A stretch of 20,349 nucleotides of DNA from Bacillota bacterium (GTDB taxonomy: Bacteria; Bacillota_E; Symbiobacteriia; Symbiobacteriales; Symbiobacteriaceae). Below, piece by piece: positions 6,441 through 16,740 of the stretch. The notes below the pieces were generated by a model that was not told where the DNA came from, did not search any database, and saw only the letters and a list, made by a program, of their open reading frames with translations. Both the position numbers and the translations under genes were made by a program. The stretch spans positions 1 through 20,349 of the forward strand of contig QGVE01000038.1 of assembly GCA_003242675.1 (NCBI GenBank), written 5' to 3'. Each line of letters opens with the position of its first letter. The first letter of the stretch is position 1.

Positions 6441-8156
6441 TCACCGCCCCGCCGGCTGCAGCAGCGCCTCCGTGTTGGCGCCGCCGGGCGGCACGATCGG
6501 GAACACGTTCTCCTCCTCGGCCACCACAGCCTCCAGAAGGACCGGTCCCTCGTGGGCCCGCGCCGCGGCCACCGCCGCCTCCAGCTCCCCGAGCCGCCGG
6601 ACCCGCAGCCCCTTGATCCCGTACGCCTCGGCCAGCTTCACGAAGTCCGGCATGCCGGGCCGGAGGTCGACCTCCTTGTATCGGCCCTTGTAGAACATCT
6701 CCTGCCACTGGCGCACCATGCCCAGGTAGCCGTTGTTGATGAGGACGATCTTGATCGGCAGCCGCTCCTGCACCACGGTGGCCAGCTCCTGGATGCACAT
6801 CTGGAACGAGCCGTCGCCGGTGATGAGCACCACCTCCCGGTCCGGGCGGCCGATCGCCGCGCCGATCGCCGCCGGGAGGCCGAAGCCCATCGTGCCGAGC
6901 CCGCTGGAGGAGAGCCAGGTCCGGGGCTCGGTGCGGGTGCAGTAGTGGGCCGCCCACATCTGGTGCTGGCCGACGTCCGTGGCCACGATGGCCTTCGGCC
7001 CGAAGGCGGCCTGCACCGCCTGGATCACCTGCTGCGGCTTCGGCACCGCGTCCGGCTCGGTGGGGATCTCCTCGCCCCGGCGCACGCCCCAGAGCGGGAA
7101 CTGCTCCTGCCAGGCCCGGACCTGCGCCCGCCACTCCGGCAGGGTCTGGGACCAGTCGCCCAGGGCCTCGTTGATCTGGCTGAGCACGGCGGCGCAGTCG
7201 CCCACCAGCGGGATGTGCGCCGGCAGGTTCTTGGACATCTCCGCCGGGTCGATGTCGATGTGGATGATGCGCGCCTTGGGCGCGAACCGGGAGGCCATGC
7301 CGGTCACCCGGTCGTCGAACCGCATCCCGCAGGCGATCAGGAGGTCGGAGTTGGCCACCGCGCGGTTCGCGGCGAACGTCCCGTGCATGCCCACGAGCCC
7401 CAGGCAGAGGGGGTGGTCCATCGGGAAGCCGCCGAGCCCCATCAGGGTCTCGACGACCGGGGCGTCCATGCGCTCCGCCAGGACCCGGAACGGCCCGTCG
7501 GCGCCCTCGGACGAGATGACGCCGCCGCCGCAGATCAGCACCGGCCGCTGCGCGGCCTTGATGGCCTCGGCCGCGGCCGCCACCGCCTCAGGGCTGGCCT
7601 CCCGGGGGACCCGGTAGCCCGGCAGGTGGATCCGCGGCGGGTACTCCCAGCGGACCGGGGCGTTCGTCACGTCCTTGGGGATGTCGATCAGCACGGGCCC
7701 GGGCCGGCCGGTGCGGGCGATGTAGAAGGCCTCCCGCACCACCCGCAGGAGGTCGTTCGGATCCGTCACCAGGTAGTTGTGCTTCGTCACGGGCATCGTT
7801 ATGCCGGTGACATCCGCCTCCTGGAAGGCATCCCGCCCGATGAGCGGGCGCACCACCTGCCCCGTGATCGCCACGATGGGCGTCGAGTCCATCATGGCGT
7901 CGCAGAGGCCGGTGACCAGGTTGGTCGCGCCGGGGCCGGACGTGACCAGCACCACCCCCACCTTGCCGGTCGCCCGGGCGTACCCCTCGGCCGCGTGGAT
8001 GGCCCCCTGCTCGTGCCGGACCAGCACGTGGCGGATGGGGCTGTCGTAGAGCGCGTCGTAGATGTAGAGACTCGCCCCGCCCGGATACCCGAAGATGACC
8101 TCGACCCCCTCCATCTCCAGGGCCCTGAGCAGGGCTCTAGCCGCCTGCATCTCCAT
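6441..8156 (-). CDS. ilvB: Acetolactate synthase, large (catalytic) subunit
   Basis: A ThDP- and FAD-dependent enzyme that condenses two pyruvates to 2-acetolactate, or pyruvate with 2-oxobutanoate to 2-aceto-2-hydroxybutanoate: the committed step to valine, leucine and isoleucine. The 571 residues are full length. Visible marks: FGYPGGASLYIYDAL with catalytic Glu49 in RHEQGAIHAAEGYARATG, the FAD region around GMRFDDRVTG, and the ThDP-binding motif starting GDGSFQM near 447 and ending in the INN of about 474-476. The ATG at 8156 has GGAGG 8 nt upstream. It is the last gene of the ilv operon, 18 bp after ilvD, and more than 5 kb from its regulatory partner ilvN. The Glu49 and FAD features favour biosynthetic AHAS over catabolic AlsS. 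Confidence 0.95.
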   Translation of the reverse strand: MEMQAARALLRALEMEGVEVIFGYPGGASLYIYDALYDSPIRHVLVRHEQGAIHAAEGYARATGKVGVVLVTSGPGATNLVTGLCDAMMDSTPIVAITGQVVRPLIGRDAFQEADVTGITMPVTKHNYLVTDPNDLLRVVREAFYIARTGRPGPVLIDIPKDVTNAPVRWEYPPRIHLPGYRVPREASPEAVAAAAEAIKAAQRPVLICGGGVISSEGADGPFRVLAERMDAPVVETLMGLGGFPMDHPLCLGLVGMHGTFAANRAVANSDLLIACGMRFDDRVTGMASRFAPKARIIHIDIDPAEMSKNLPAHIPLVGDCAAVLSQINEALGDWSQTLPEWRAQVRAWQEQFPLWGVRRGEEIPTEPDAVPKPQQVIQAVQAAFGPKAIVATDVGQHQMWAAHYCTRTEPRTWLSSSGLGTMGFGLPAAIGAAIGRPDREVVLITGDGSFQMCIQELATVVQERLPIKIVLINNGYLGMVRQWQEMFYKGRYKEVDLRPGMPDFVKLAEAYGIKGLRVRRLGELEAAVAAARAHEGPVLLEAVVAEEENVFPIVPPGGANTEALLQPAGR

Positions 8157-8174
8157 CGCTCCGTCCTCCCTTGC

Positions 8175-9857
8175 TCACTCCTCCGGCGTGCGCAGCACCG
8201 CACCCGTGTTGGCGGAGGTGACCAGGGCGGCGTACCGCCCCAGCCAGCCCCGCCGCGCCTTCGGCGCGGGCCTGACCCACCGCGCCCGGCGCCGCTCCAG
8301 CTCCTCCGGCGGCACGTCCAGCCAGAGCCGGCGGGCGGGGATGTCGATCGTGATCACGTCGCCGTCCTGCACGAGGGCGATCGGCCCGCCCTCGGCCGCC
8401 TCGGGGGAGATGTGGCCGAGGCAGATGCCCCGGGTGCCGCCGGAGAACCGGCCGTCGGTGATCAGGGCGACCTCCTTGCCCAGGCCCATCCCCACGATGG
8501 CCGACGTGGGCGCCAGCATCTCCGGCATGCCGGGGCCGCCCTTCGGGCCCTCGTAGCGGATCACCACCACGTGGCCCGGCTGCACCCGGCCGCCGAAGAT
8601 CCCCCGCAGCGCCTCTTCCTCGGAGTCGAAGCAGATCGCCCGCCCGGTGAACGTGGTGATCGACGGATCCACCGCCCCCACCTTCAGCGCCGCGCCGTGC
8701 GGGGCCAGGTTGCCGAAGAGGATCGCCAGCCCGCCGGTCTCGGCGTACGGGTTCTCCACCGGGCGGATGACCTCCGGGTTCCGGTTCTCGGCCTCCGCCC
8801 AGAGCTCGCCGATCGTCCGGCCCGTCACCGTCAGGCAGCCGGGGTGGAGCGTCCCCTCCTTGCGGGCCAGCTCCTTCAGGATCGCCATCACGCCGCCGGC
8901 CGCATGGACGTCCTCGATGTGCACCTCCGACGTGGCCGGCGAGACCTTGCAGAGGTACGGCACCCGGGCGGAGAGCTGGTTGATCCGCTCCAGCGGGTAC
9001 TCGATCCCGGCCTCGGTGGCGATGGCCAGGGTGTGCAGGACGGTGTTGGTGGAGCCGCCCATGGCGATATCCAGCGCAAAGGCGTTGTCGATGGCCCCCG
9101 GCGTGACGATGTCCCGGGGCTTCGGGCCTCCGGCGAGGGCCATCTCCACGATGCGTCGGGCCGCGGCCCGGGCCAGGGCCTCCCGCTCGGCCGACTTCGC
9201 CAGGGCCGTGCCGTTGCCCGGGAGGGCCAGGCCCAGGGCCTCGGACAGGCAGTTCATCGAGTTGGCGGTGAACATCCCCGAGCAGGAGCCGCAGGTGGGG
9301 CAGGCGAGGTCCTCCAGCTCCTTCAGCTCCTCGTCGGTCATCAGCCCCCGGCTGTGCGCCCCGACCCCCTCGAAGACCGTGATGAGGTCCGCCCTGCGGC
9401 CGTCCTTCAGCCGCCCTGCGGCCATCGGGCCGCCGGAGATGAAGATCGTCGGGATGTTCACCCGCACGGCCGCCATCAGCATGCCGGGGGTGACCTTGTC
9501 GCAGTTGGGGATGCAGATGAGGGCATCGAACTGATGTGCCTCGACCATCGTCTCCACGGCGTCGGCGATCAGCTCCCGGCTGGGCAGGCTGTACCGCATG
9601 CCGAAGTGGCCCATGGCGATCCCGTCGTCGACGGCGATGGTGTTAAAGAGGAAGGGCACTCCGCCCGCCTCCCGGACGGCCTCCTTCACCAAGTCGCCGA
9701 ACTCCTTCAGGTGGACGTGCCCCGGCACGATGTCCGTGTAGCTGTTGGCGATGCCGATGAAGGGCTTTCCCAGGTCGGAGTCGGTCACGCCGGTCGCCTT
9801 CAGCAGCGCCCGATGCGGCGCCCGGTCCGGCCCTTTCTTGATGATGTCGCTGCGCAA
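8175..9857 (-). CDS. ilvD: Dihydroxy-acid dehydratase
   Basis: An iron-sulfur dehydratase that converts 2,3-dihydroxy-isovalerate and -3-methylvalerate to the 2-oxo acids used by IlvE and LeuA. The 560 residues show [15 protein letters not shown] (37-50), Cys119 and Lys121 in [13 protein letters not shown], Cys186, Cys189 and Cys192 in [16 protein letters not shown], and GGSTNT in the middle. The PGHVHL segment matches the E. coli enzyme and lacks the extra Cys of the [2Fe-2S] group, so an oxygen-sensitive [4Fe-4S] cluster is expected. The start is TTG at 9857: GGAGG lies 8 nt upstream, and no ATG or GTG fits the conserved N-terminus. The ilvE stop is 3 nt away, so the ribosome site lies inside ilvE and translation is probably coupled. 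Confidence 0.95.
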   Translation of the reverse strand: MRSDIIKKGPDRAPHRALLKATGVTDSDLGKPFIGIANSYTDIVPGHVHLKEFGDLVKEAVREAGGVPFLFNTIAVDDGIAMGHFGMRYSLPSRELIADAVETMVEAHQFDALICIPNCDKVTPGMLMAAVRVNIPTIFISGGPMAAGRLKDGRRADLITVFEGVGAHSRGLMTDEELKELEDLACPTCGSCSGMFTANSMNCLSEALGLALPGNGTALAKSAEREALARAAARRIVEMALAGGPKPRDIVTPGAIDNAFALDIAMGGSTNTVLHTLAIATEAGIEYPLERINQLSARVPYLCKVSPATSEVHIEDVHAAGGVMAILKELARKEGTLHPGCLTVTGRTIGELWAEAENRNPEVIRPVENPYAETGGLAILFGNLAPHGAALKVGAVDPSITTFTGRAICFDSEEEALRGIFGGRVQPGHVVVIRYEGPKGGPGMPEMLAPTSAIVGMGLGKEVALITDGRFSGGTRGICLGHISPEAAEGGPIALVQDGDVITIDIPARRLWLDVPPEELERRRARWVRPAPKARRGWLGRYAALVTSANTGAVLRTPEE

Positions 9858-9860
9858 CGT

Positions 9861-10745
9861 CTATCCCTCCGGGTAGATGGGCGTGCCCTCCTCCTGGACC
9901 CGCCGGCGGAACTCGGCCATCAGCCGCTTGGTGACCTCGCCGGGCACGCCCGCGCCGATCTTCCGGGCGTCGCACTCCACCACCGGCACGATCTCCGCCG
10001 CGGTGCCCGTGAGGAAGCACTCGTCTGCCGTGTACAGGTCGAAGAGGGTGAAGGTGCCCTCCTCCACCTCGTACCCCAGGTCCCGGGCGTACTCCATCAC
10101 CGCCGCCCGGGTGATGCCCGGCAGAATCCCCAGGTGCACCGCCGGGGTGATCAGCCGCCCGTTCTTCACGATGAAGACGTTGTCGCCGGTGCCCTCGCAG
10201 ACGTACCCTTCCTTGTTCAGCATGATGACCTCGGGGTACCCCTGGGTCGCCGCGCTGATCTTGGCGAGGATGCTGGTGAGGTAGTTGAGGCTCTTCACCT
10301 GCGGCCAGACCGTATCCGGCGGGTTGCGGCGGGTGGAGACGGAGATCACCTGCATGCCCCGGGTGTAGACCTCCTCGGGGTAGAGGTGGATGGAGTCGGC
10401 GATGCAGACCACCGTCGGCCGGGGGCACTTGCGGGGGTCGAGCCCCAGGTCGCCCCGGCCCCGGGACACCACCAGCCGGATGTAGGCGTCCCGCAGGTCG
10501 GACCGGCGCAGCGTCTCCAGCACCACCTCCTCCATCTCCTTCCAGGAGAGCGGGATCTCGAGCCAGATGGCCTTGGCCGAGTCGTAGAGCCGGTTCAGGT
10601 GTTCGGTGAGCCGGAAAACCCGCCCCCCGTACGCCCGGATGCCCTCGAAGACGCCGTCGCCGTACAGGAAGCCGTGGTCGAAGACGGAAATCTTGGCCTG
10701 ATCCTTGGGGTACCATTCCCCGTCCACGTAGATCTGGATCGACAC
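9861..10745 (-). CDS. ilvE: Branched-chain amino acid aminotransferase
   Basis: A fold-type IV PLP aminotransferase that carries out the last step, transferring the amino group from glutamate to the 2-oxo acids to give valine, isoleucine and leucine. The 294 residues include DHGFLYGDGVFEGIRAY (23-39), the PLP lysine Lys151 in QVKSLNYLTSILAK and Glu184 in VCEGTGDNVF, with GILPGITR later. The start is GTG at 10745, with GGAGG 8 nt upstream. The gap to leuA is 19 bp. D-amino acid aminotransferase and aminodeoxychorismate lyase share this fold, but the operon and the KxxNYL motif favour IlvE. Confidence 0.93.
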   Translation of the reverse strand: MSIQIYVDGEWYPKDQAKISVFDHGFLYGDGVFEGIRAYGGRVFRLTEHLNRLYDSAKAIWLEIPLSWKEMEEVVLETLRRSDLRDAYIRLVVSRGRGDLGLDPRKCPRPTVVCIADSIHLYPEEVYTRGMQVISVSTRRNPPDTVWPQVKSLNYLTSILAKISAATQGYPEVIMLNKEGYVCEGTGDNVFIVKNGRLITPAVHLGILPGITRAAVMEYARDLGYEVEEGTFTLFDLYTADECFLTGTAAEIVPVVECDARKIGAGVPGEVTKRLMAEFRRRVQEEGTPIYPEG

Positions 10746-10764
10746 GGCCTACCCCTCCCCTGTT

Positions 10765-12333
10765 TCAGTCTCCGTACGCCCGCATCTGCCAGCCCGGGGC
10801 CGGGTCGTCCGACACGGCCAGGGCGGCGCCGGACAGGATCTTGTTCATGGCGTTGATGTAGGCCCTGGCGGAGGCCTCGATCACGTCCGTGGAGGTCCCC
10901 CGCCCCGAGGCCACCCGCTCGCCGGAGCGCACCCGCACGGTCACCTCGCCGAGGGCGTCCTGCCCCTCGGTCACGGCGTTGAGCCGGTAGTCCAGCAGCT
11001 CCCCCTCGAAGCGGGCGGCCCGGTCGATGGCGTGGTAGAGGGCGCTGATCGGCCCGTCGCCCGAGGCGGCCTCCTGAATCACCGCGCCGTCCCGCACCAG
11101 CCGGACCGAGGCCGTCGCCATCCGGTCGCTCCCGACCACCACCTGGAAGGACTCGAGGCGGCAGACCTCCGCCACCGTCCAGTGCGCCTGCTCCTCGCCG
11201 ATGATGGCCAGCAGGTCGTGGTCGGTGATCGTCCGCTTCCGGTCGGCCAGCTCCTTGAACCGCCGGAAGGCGGCGTCGATCTCGGCGTCGCTGAGCTGGT
11301 ACCCCAGGTCCTCCAGCCGGGCCCGGAAGGCCGCCCGCCCGGAGTGCTTGCCCAGCACCAGGGAGGACGCGGGGACGCCGACGTCCTCGGGCCGCATGAT
11401 CTCGTAGGTGGCCCGGTGCTTCAGCATGCCGTCCTGGTGGATGCCGGACTCGTGGGCGAAGGCGTTCGCCCCGACGATGGCCTTGTTGGGCTGCACCGGG
11501 ACGCCCGTGACGCTCTGGAGGAGCCGGGAGGTGCGATAGATCTCACGGGTGTTGATGCCGGTCTCGGCGCCCCACTGGTCCCGCCGGACCTGCAGCGCCA
11601 TGACGATCTCCTCCAGGGCCGCGTTGCCCGCCCGCTCGCCGATGCCGTTGATGGTGCACTCCACCTGCGTGGCGCCGGCCTCGATCGCCGCCAGGGTGTT
11701 GGCCACCGCCAGCCCCAGGTCGTTGTGGCAGTGCACGGAGAACTGGACCCCGTCGGGGGCGTCCACGTGCTCGATGAGGAAGCGGATGAGGTCGTAGTAC
11801 TCCTTCGGCGTGGTGTAGCCCACGGTGTCGGGGACGTTGAGGATCGTGGCCCCCGCCCGGGCCGCCACGGTGAAGATCTGCACCAGGAAGTTCCAGTCCG
11901 ACCGGGTCGCGTCCTCGGCCGAGAACTCCACCTCCGGCCCCAGGGAGCGGGCGAAGGCCACCGCATCCCGGGCCGCCCGCACCACTTCCTCCGGCTTCTT
12001 GCGGAGTTTGTACTCCATGTGGATCGGCGAGGTGGCGATGAAGGTGTGGATGCGCGGCTTCTTGGCGACCTTCACCGCCTCGTAGCACCGCCGGATGTCG
12101 TCCTCGTTCGCCCGGGCCAGGCCGGCGATCGTGGGCCCGCTGACGGTTTCGGCGATCTTGCGCACGGCTTCGAAGTCGCCGGGGGAAGCGGCGGGAAACC
12201 CGGCCTCGATGACGTCAACGCCCAGCTTGGCCAGCTGGCGGGCCACCTCCAGCTTGGCCTCCGGCGTCATGCCGAACCCGGGAGCCTGTTCACCATCCCG
12301 CAGGGTGGTGTCGAAGATCCGAATCCGCCGCAT
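10765..12333 (-). CDS. leuA: 2-Isopropylmalate synthase
   Basis: It condenses acetyl-CoA with 2-oxoisovalerate to 2-isopropylmalate, the first committed step to leucine. The product has 522 residues. The TIM-barrel catalytic domain begins [16 protein letters not shown] (metal ligand Asp8) and includes His201 and His203 in [14 protein letters not shown] and the motif [11 protein letters not shown]. The C-terminal portion (about 390-522), with [16 protein letters not shown], is the leucine-sensing LeuA dimer domain, so feedback inhibition by leucine is likely. Three starts are possible: GTG at 12342, and ATG at 12339 and 12333. The ATG at 12333 is chosen because GGAGG is 9 nt upstream, against 3 nt or less for the others. 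The ribosome site lies next to the ilvC stop at 12349. Homocitrate or citramalate synthase are alternatives, but the length and context favour LeuA. Confidence 0.94.
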   Translation of the reverse strand: MRRIRIFDTTLRDGEQAPGFGMTPEAKLEVARQLAKLGVDVIEAGFPAASPGDFEAVRKIAETVSGPTIAGLARANEDDIRRCYEAVKVAKKPRIHTFIATSPIHMEYKLRKKPEEVVRAARDAVAFARSLGPEVEFSAEDATRSDWNFLVQIFTVAARAGATILNVPDTVGYTTPKEYYDLIRFLIEHVDAPDGVQFSVHCHNDLGLAVANTLAAIEAGATQVECTINGIGERAGNAALEEIVMALQVRRDQWGAETGINTREIYRTSRLLQSVTGVPVQPNKAIVGANAFAHESGIHQDGMLKHRATYEIMRPEDVGVPASSLVLGKHSGRAAFRARLEDLGYQLSDAEIDAAFRRFKELADRKRTITDHDLLAIIGEEQAHWTVAEVCRLESFQVVVGSDRMATASVRLVRDGAVIQEAASGDGPISALYHAIDRAARFEGELLDYRLNAVTEGQDALGEVTVRVRSGERVASGRGTSTDVIEASARAYINAMNKILSGAALAVSDDPAPGWQMRAYGD

Positions 12334-12348
12334 CGCCATCACCCTCCC

Positions 12349-13873
<1,525 letters not shown>

Positions 13874-13902
13874 CCGACCTCACCTCCTCCGCCTCGCAGT
13901 CC

Positions 13903-13950
13903 GTGAAAATCAAAATCCCTACCGCCAGGTTCCACGCCTGGCGATAGGGA
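13903..13950 (-). terminator. T-box attenuator terminator
   Basis: On the minus strand a 14-bp stem (arms 13937-13950 and 13916-13929, one G-U pair, 7-nt loop) is followed by ATTTTGATTTT. It lies 30 nt upstream of the ilvN GTG. The 5' arm begins TCCCTA, which can instead pair with the AGGG of the T-box to form the antiterminator. Confidence 0.95.
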
Positions 13951-14200
13951 CGACTGACGCCGTGGTACCACCCTACTTCGCCCTTCCCCGCGGAGGGGAA
14001 GAGCCTCATCTTGGCATAACGGCCTTGCGGCCGGCGCCCGCCTACTGACTGTGCGGTCCGTGGCCCGGATCGCGCACAGAGGTTCAGCGGGGCAGCTCAG
14101 GGGTGAGTTCGGACCGGGACGAGTACGGCCTTCCCACCGCCGGCCGCTCTCTGGGACCCGTTGGACCGGTCCTACTATCCCCATCATGGCTTTGCGCCCT
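13951..14200 (-). promoter_or_regulatory. T-box riboswitch, leucine specific (CTC specifier)
   Basis: The leader senses the ratio of uncharged to charged tRNA and lets transcription pass into the ilv operon when leucine is short. The T-box sequence AGGGTGGTACCACGG is at 13974-13960; its TGGT bulge complements the ACCA end of tRNA-Leu. In Stem I the AGTA motif is at 14176-14173. The flanking helix pairs GGACCGG (14172-14166) with CCGGTCC (14117-14111). The distal AGAGAGC motif is at 14152-14146. The specifier loop reads GAA-CTC-ACC with the leucine codon CTC at 14107-14105. B. subtilis ilv-leu also uses a leucine CUC specifier. The 5' limit is approximate. The tRNA read would be tRNA-Leu with anticodon GAG. 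Confidence 0.95.
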
Positions 14201-14262
14201 ATTCGCTTTCTGCGCTGACCGATCGCACTTTACTAAGCTAACGTGCCAGCGTATTGATTGCG

Positions 14263-14291
14263 ATTGTAACCACGCCTCCGCGCTCTGTCAA
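14263..14291 (-). promoter_or_regulatory. Sigma-A promoter of the ilv operon
   Basis: On the minus strand TTGACA (14291-14286) and TACAAT (14268-14263) are separated by exactly 17 bp. Transcription would start near 14256, about 60 nt before the T-box Stem I. An 8-bp direct repeat of the form AAATGTG lies about 12 bp upstream of the -35 and may help activation. Confidence 0.92.
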
Positions 14292-14377
14292 CACCCCTTG
14301 CACACATTTTCACATTTACCGGGTAGATCGGCGCGGACCGGGCCCGGAAAAAGCGCGCGAAAACCCCGGGACAAGGC

Positions 14378-14414
14378 AAAAAAAAAAAGAGATAACCCGC
14401 ACCCCCGGACGGGC
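14378..14414 (-). terminator. Probable terminator after the HD-GYP gene
   Basis: Just past the stop at 14415, the minus strand has a weak GC hairpin (CCCGT with GCGGG, 8-nt loop) and then a run of 11 T residues at 14388-14378. The run is strong, but the stem is short and about 7 nt away from it. It separates the pheA cluster from the ilv promoter. Confidence 0.5.
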
Positions 14415-15245
14415 CTAGATCGCGTACAGCTCCCGCGTCACCTCTTCCTGCAGCGCCCGGTGGATCAGCCCGTCCTCGTAGAGCCCGACGAACTCTGGCA
14501 CGAGGTCGGGGTCGAACTGGGTGCCGGCACAGCGGCGGATCTCCGCCACCGCCGCCTCCATGCTCAGCGGTTCGCGGTAGACCCGAACGCTGGTCATGGC
14601 GTCGAACGTGTCCACGATCGCCAGGATGCGCCCCTCGATAGGGATCTCCTCACCCGCGAGCCCGTGCGGGTATCCCTTGCCGTCCCAGCGCTCGTGGTGG
14701 TACAGCACGAACGGAATCGCCGGGACCAGGGCGTCGATGCCCTGCAGGATCTGCGCCCCGATCGTCGTGTGCTGCTTCATCAGCTCGTACTCCTCGGGGG
14801 TCAGGCGCCCGGGCTTGCGCAGGATCGCATCCGGAACGCCGATCTTCCCGATGTCGTGGAGCAGGGCGCCCATGCGGGCGATGGAGAGCCGCTCCCGCTT
14901 CCATCCGAGCCGGTCGCAGAACGCGATCGTGATGCGCGCCACCCGGTCGGTGTGGCCGCGCGTGTAGGGATCGCGGGCCTCGATGGAGTTCGCCAACGCC
15001 CCCACCGTGGCGACCAGCAGCCGCTCCAGCTCGATCGTCCGCTGCCGCACCAGCTGGTACTCCCGGTTCAGATCCTCGGCGTACGAGAGCAGCTGGGCGC
15101 GCAGCTGTCCGATCTCCGCCGCGTGGCGGGCCAGGTCGGCCCTCACGTCCGCAAAGTCCCGAGCCAGAAGCAGGCTCTGGCTGCGCCAGTAGCGTACCTC
15201 CCGCTCCAGCTCGGCGCGCGAGAGCCCGGCGATGTCGTCGAACAT
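14415..15245 (-). CDS. HD-GYP domain cyclic-di-GMP phosphodiesterase
   Basis: A predicted hydrolase of cyclic di-GMP, acting in the cytosol. The 276 residues have an N-terminal heptad-rich segment (about 30-75), likely coiled coil, then an HD-GYP domain. Key residues: GHTDRVARI at 97-105, His130-Asp131 in ALLHDIGKIGVPD, the full signature HHERWDGKGYP at 183-193, and Asp212 in IVDTFDAMTS. All expected metal ligands and the GYP motif are present, so it should be active. No receiver domain is fused, although HD-GYP proteins such as RpfG commonly carry one; a stand-alone receiver lies 6 bp upstream. The ATG at 15245 has only a weak G-rich ribosome site, so it may depend on coupling to the upstream gene. 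Confidence 0.9.
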   Translation of the reverse strand: MFDDIAGLSRAELEREVRYWRSQSLLLARDFADVRADLARHAAEIGQLRAQLLSYAEDLNREYQLVRQRTIELERLLVATVGALANSIEARDPYTRGHTDRVARITIAFCDRLGWKRERLSIARMGALLHDIGKIGVPDAILRKPGRLTPEEYELMKQHTTIGAQILQGIDALVPAIPFVLYHHERWDGKGYPHGLAGEEIPIEGRILAIVDTFDAMTSVRVYREPLSMEAAVAEIRRCAGTQFDPDLVPEFVGLYEDGLIHRALQEEVTRELYAI

Positions 15246-15251
15246 GTCGTC

Positions 15252-15617
15252 TCAGTCCCCCACCTGCCCGAGGAGCTTCTCGACAGCCCCCAGCAGGCGC
15301 AGGGGGCTGTACGGCTTGGGCAGGAAGACGTCGGGGCCGGCCTCGCCGACCTCCGGAGGCGTCTCCCGCTCCGTCAGCAGGATGACCGGGGTGCTGCCGC
15401 CCATGCCTTGCTTGATGGCGCGACACACCTCCACGCCGCTGAGACCCGGGACGGACTCGTCCACGATCACCAGGTCCGGCTTGTGCTTCTCCCGAAGCGC
15501 GAGCGCCTGTACGCCGCCCGAAGCCTCGATGATCTCGTACCGCGGATCCTGAAGGGTGGCACGCAGCAGGTTGCGTCGCGAAGGGTCTGCGTCGGCGATC
15601 AGGATTTTCTTGACCAA
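15252..15617 (-). CDS. Stand-alone response-regulator receiver protein
   Basis: A single CheY-like receiver domain of 121 residues, with no output domain. Visible residues are the acidic pocket Asp9/Asp11 in LIADADPSRR, phospho-acceptor Asp53 in VIVDESVPGLSG, Thr82 in ILLTERE and Lys101 in LPKPYSP, so phosphorylation should work. The start is TTG at 15617, with GGAGG 8 nt upstream; the frame runs further back but that part is not receiver-like. It ends 6 bp before the HD-GYP gene, so the two are probably cotranslated and may work together. No histidine kinase is in the window. pheA lies 67 bp upstream on the same strand. Confidence 0.88.
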   Translation of the reverse strand: MVKKILIADADPSRRNLLRATLQDPRYEIIEASGGVQALALREKHKPDLVIVDESVPGLSGVEVCRAIKQGMGGSTPVILLTERETPPEVGEAGPDVFLPKPYSPLRLLGAVEKLLGQVGD

Positions 15618-15684
15618 CCGGCTTTCCTCCTTGCGGGGGTTGCGCCAAGAGACTCCTGTTCGCTTCCGCGCCTTGGAACTCCTG

Positions 15685-16512
15685 CTATTCCTGGACTGTT
15701 GCTCGCTTGAAAGAACCCAATACCTTACAATAGTTGGCATAGTTCGCCAGCTCCGCCAGCGCCTCGCGGACCGGCGGGTCGTCCCGGTGACCCTCGAAGT
15801 CCAGATAGAACACGTACTCCCAGGGGCGGTGGCGCGAGGGCCGCGACTCCAGCTTGAGCAGGTTGATGTTCCGCCTGGCCAGGGCGCCCAAAGCCATGTA
15901 GAGCGACCCGGGCTGGTGCGCCAGGGCGAGCACGAGCATCGTCTTCTGCGGCCCCTCCTCCCGCGGGGCCGGATCCCGCTGCAGCTGCACGAAGCGGGTC
16001 ACGTTGTCGCGGATGGTCTGAATCGACTCCGCCAGCACCGCCAGCCCGTACCGCTGCGCGGCGCCGAGGCCGGCCACCGCCGCAACGCCGGTCAGGTTCT
16101 GCTCCCGGATCATCTTGGCCGCCCCGGCGGTGTCGTAGGTGGCCATCACCTCGACGCCGAGCTCCCGCAGGAAGCGGTCGCACTGCGCGAGCGCCTGCGG
16201 ATGGGAAATCACCCGGCGGATGTCGGCCAGCGTCTGGCCGGGGAGGGCCAGGAGCGCGTGGTTGACGGGCAGGAGCACCTCCCCGGCGACGTACAGGTCG
16301 TACTGGCGCAGGAGGTCATACACGTCGTTGATCGACCCGGCCTGTGAATTCTCGACCGGTGCGAGCCCGAAATCCACCTTGCCGCTGGCCACCGCCTCGA
16401 AGAGGTCGACGAAGGACTTGCACGGATACGGCTCCGCCGAGGGGCCGAACCGGGCGCGCACCGCCTCTTCCCCGTAGGCCCCCAGCTCCCCCTGGAAGGC
16501 GACGACCGGCAT
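15685..16512 (-). CDS. pheA: Prephenate dehydratase
   Basis: It converts prephenate to phenylpyruvate, the penultimate step of phenylalanine synthesis. The 275 residues match the monofunctional Gram-positive enzyme, without a chorismate mutase domain. The catalytic domain shows FQGELGAYGEEA (6-17), PVENSQAGSINDV (52-64) and the catalytic Thr-Arg-Phe at 172-174 in NVTRFVQL. The C-terminal ACT domain (about 191-270) has the phenylalanine-binding ESRP at 222-225, so feedback inhibition is likely. The start is ATG at 16512, with GGGAG 8 nt upstream. It is divergent from the marR gene. No T-box was seen in the leader, and no confident promoter. Confidence 0.95.
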   Translation of the reverse strand: MPVVAFQGELGAYGEEAVRARFGPSAEPYPCKSFVDLFEAVASGKVDFGLAPVENSQAGSINDVYDLLRQYDLYVAGEVLLPVNHALLALPGQTLADIRRVISHPQALAQCDRFLRELGVEVMATYDTAGAAKMIREQNLTGVAAVAGLGAAQRYGLAVLAESIQTIRDNVTRFVQLQRDPAPREEGPQKTMLVLALAHQPGSLYMALGALARRNINLLKLESRPSRHRPWEYVFYLDFEGHRDDPPVREALAELANYANYCKVLGSFKRATVQE

Positions 16513-16676
16513 GCTGTTCACTCCCAAAACAAAATGGTTGCGGTCATTCTACCACATCTCCCGCGCGCAGGGCGACCGGCTCGGTATCCGATTTGGGCCC
16601 GGCGAATATGTATGAGTATACGGTAAATGGGAACTATAGTGATGACAGAGCAAACAGTCCCATGTGAACCTGCCCG

Positions 16677-16707
16677 GGGAGAAAGAAGGGTGATTTCATC
16701 TTCTCCC
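16677..16707. promoter_or_regulatory. Inverted repeat next to the marR -35 element
   Basis: GGGAGAA (16677-16683) and TTCTCCC (16701-16707) are perfect 7-bp arms with a 17-bp spacer, ending 4 bp before the -35. The left side is a purine run and the right side a pyrimidine run. It may be a binding site for the MarR protein itself or another regulator. Confidence 0.4.
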
Positions 16708-16711
16708 TTTA

Positions 16712-16740
16712 TTGACAATATTTGGGTGGCATGGGATAAT
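16712..16740 (+). promoter_or_regulatory. Sigma-A promoter of the marR gene
   Basis: TTGACA (16712-16717) and GATAAT (16735-16740) are separated by exactly 17 bp. Transcription should start near 16747, leaving a leader of about 65 nt. Confidence 0.88.

Noticed and set aside
6552..10856. Very long open frame on the plus strand opposite ilvB, ilvD and ilvE
   Set aside because: It is antisense to three clearly recognised enzymes, is rich in His, Arg, Pro and Gly, and matches no family I know. It is a by-product of high GC and few stops.
14103..15710. Plus-strand open frame across the T-box, HD-GYP and receiver genes
   Set aside because: Antisense to a conserved riboswitch and two recognisable proteins; composition is not protein-like.
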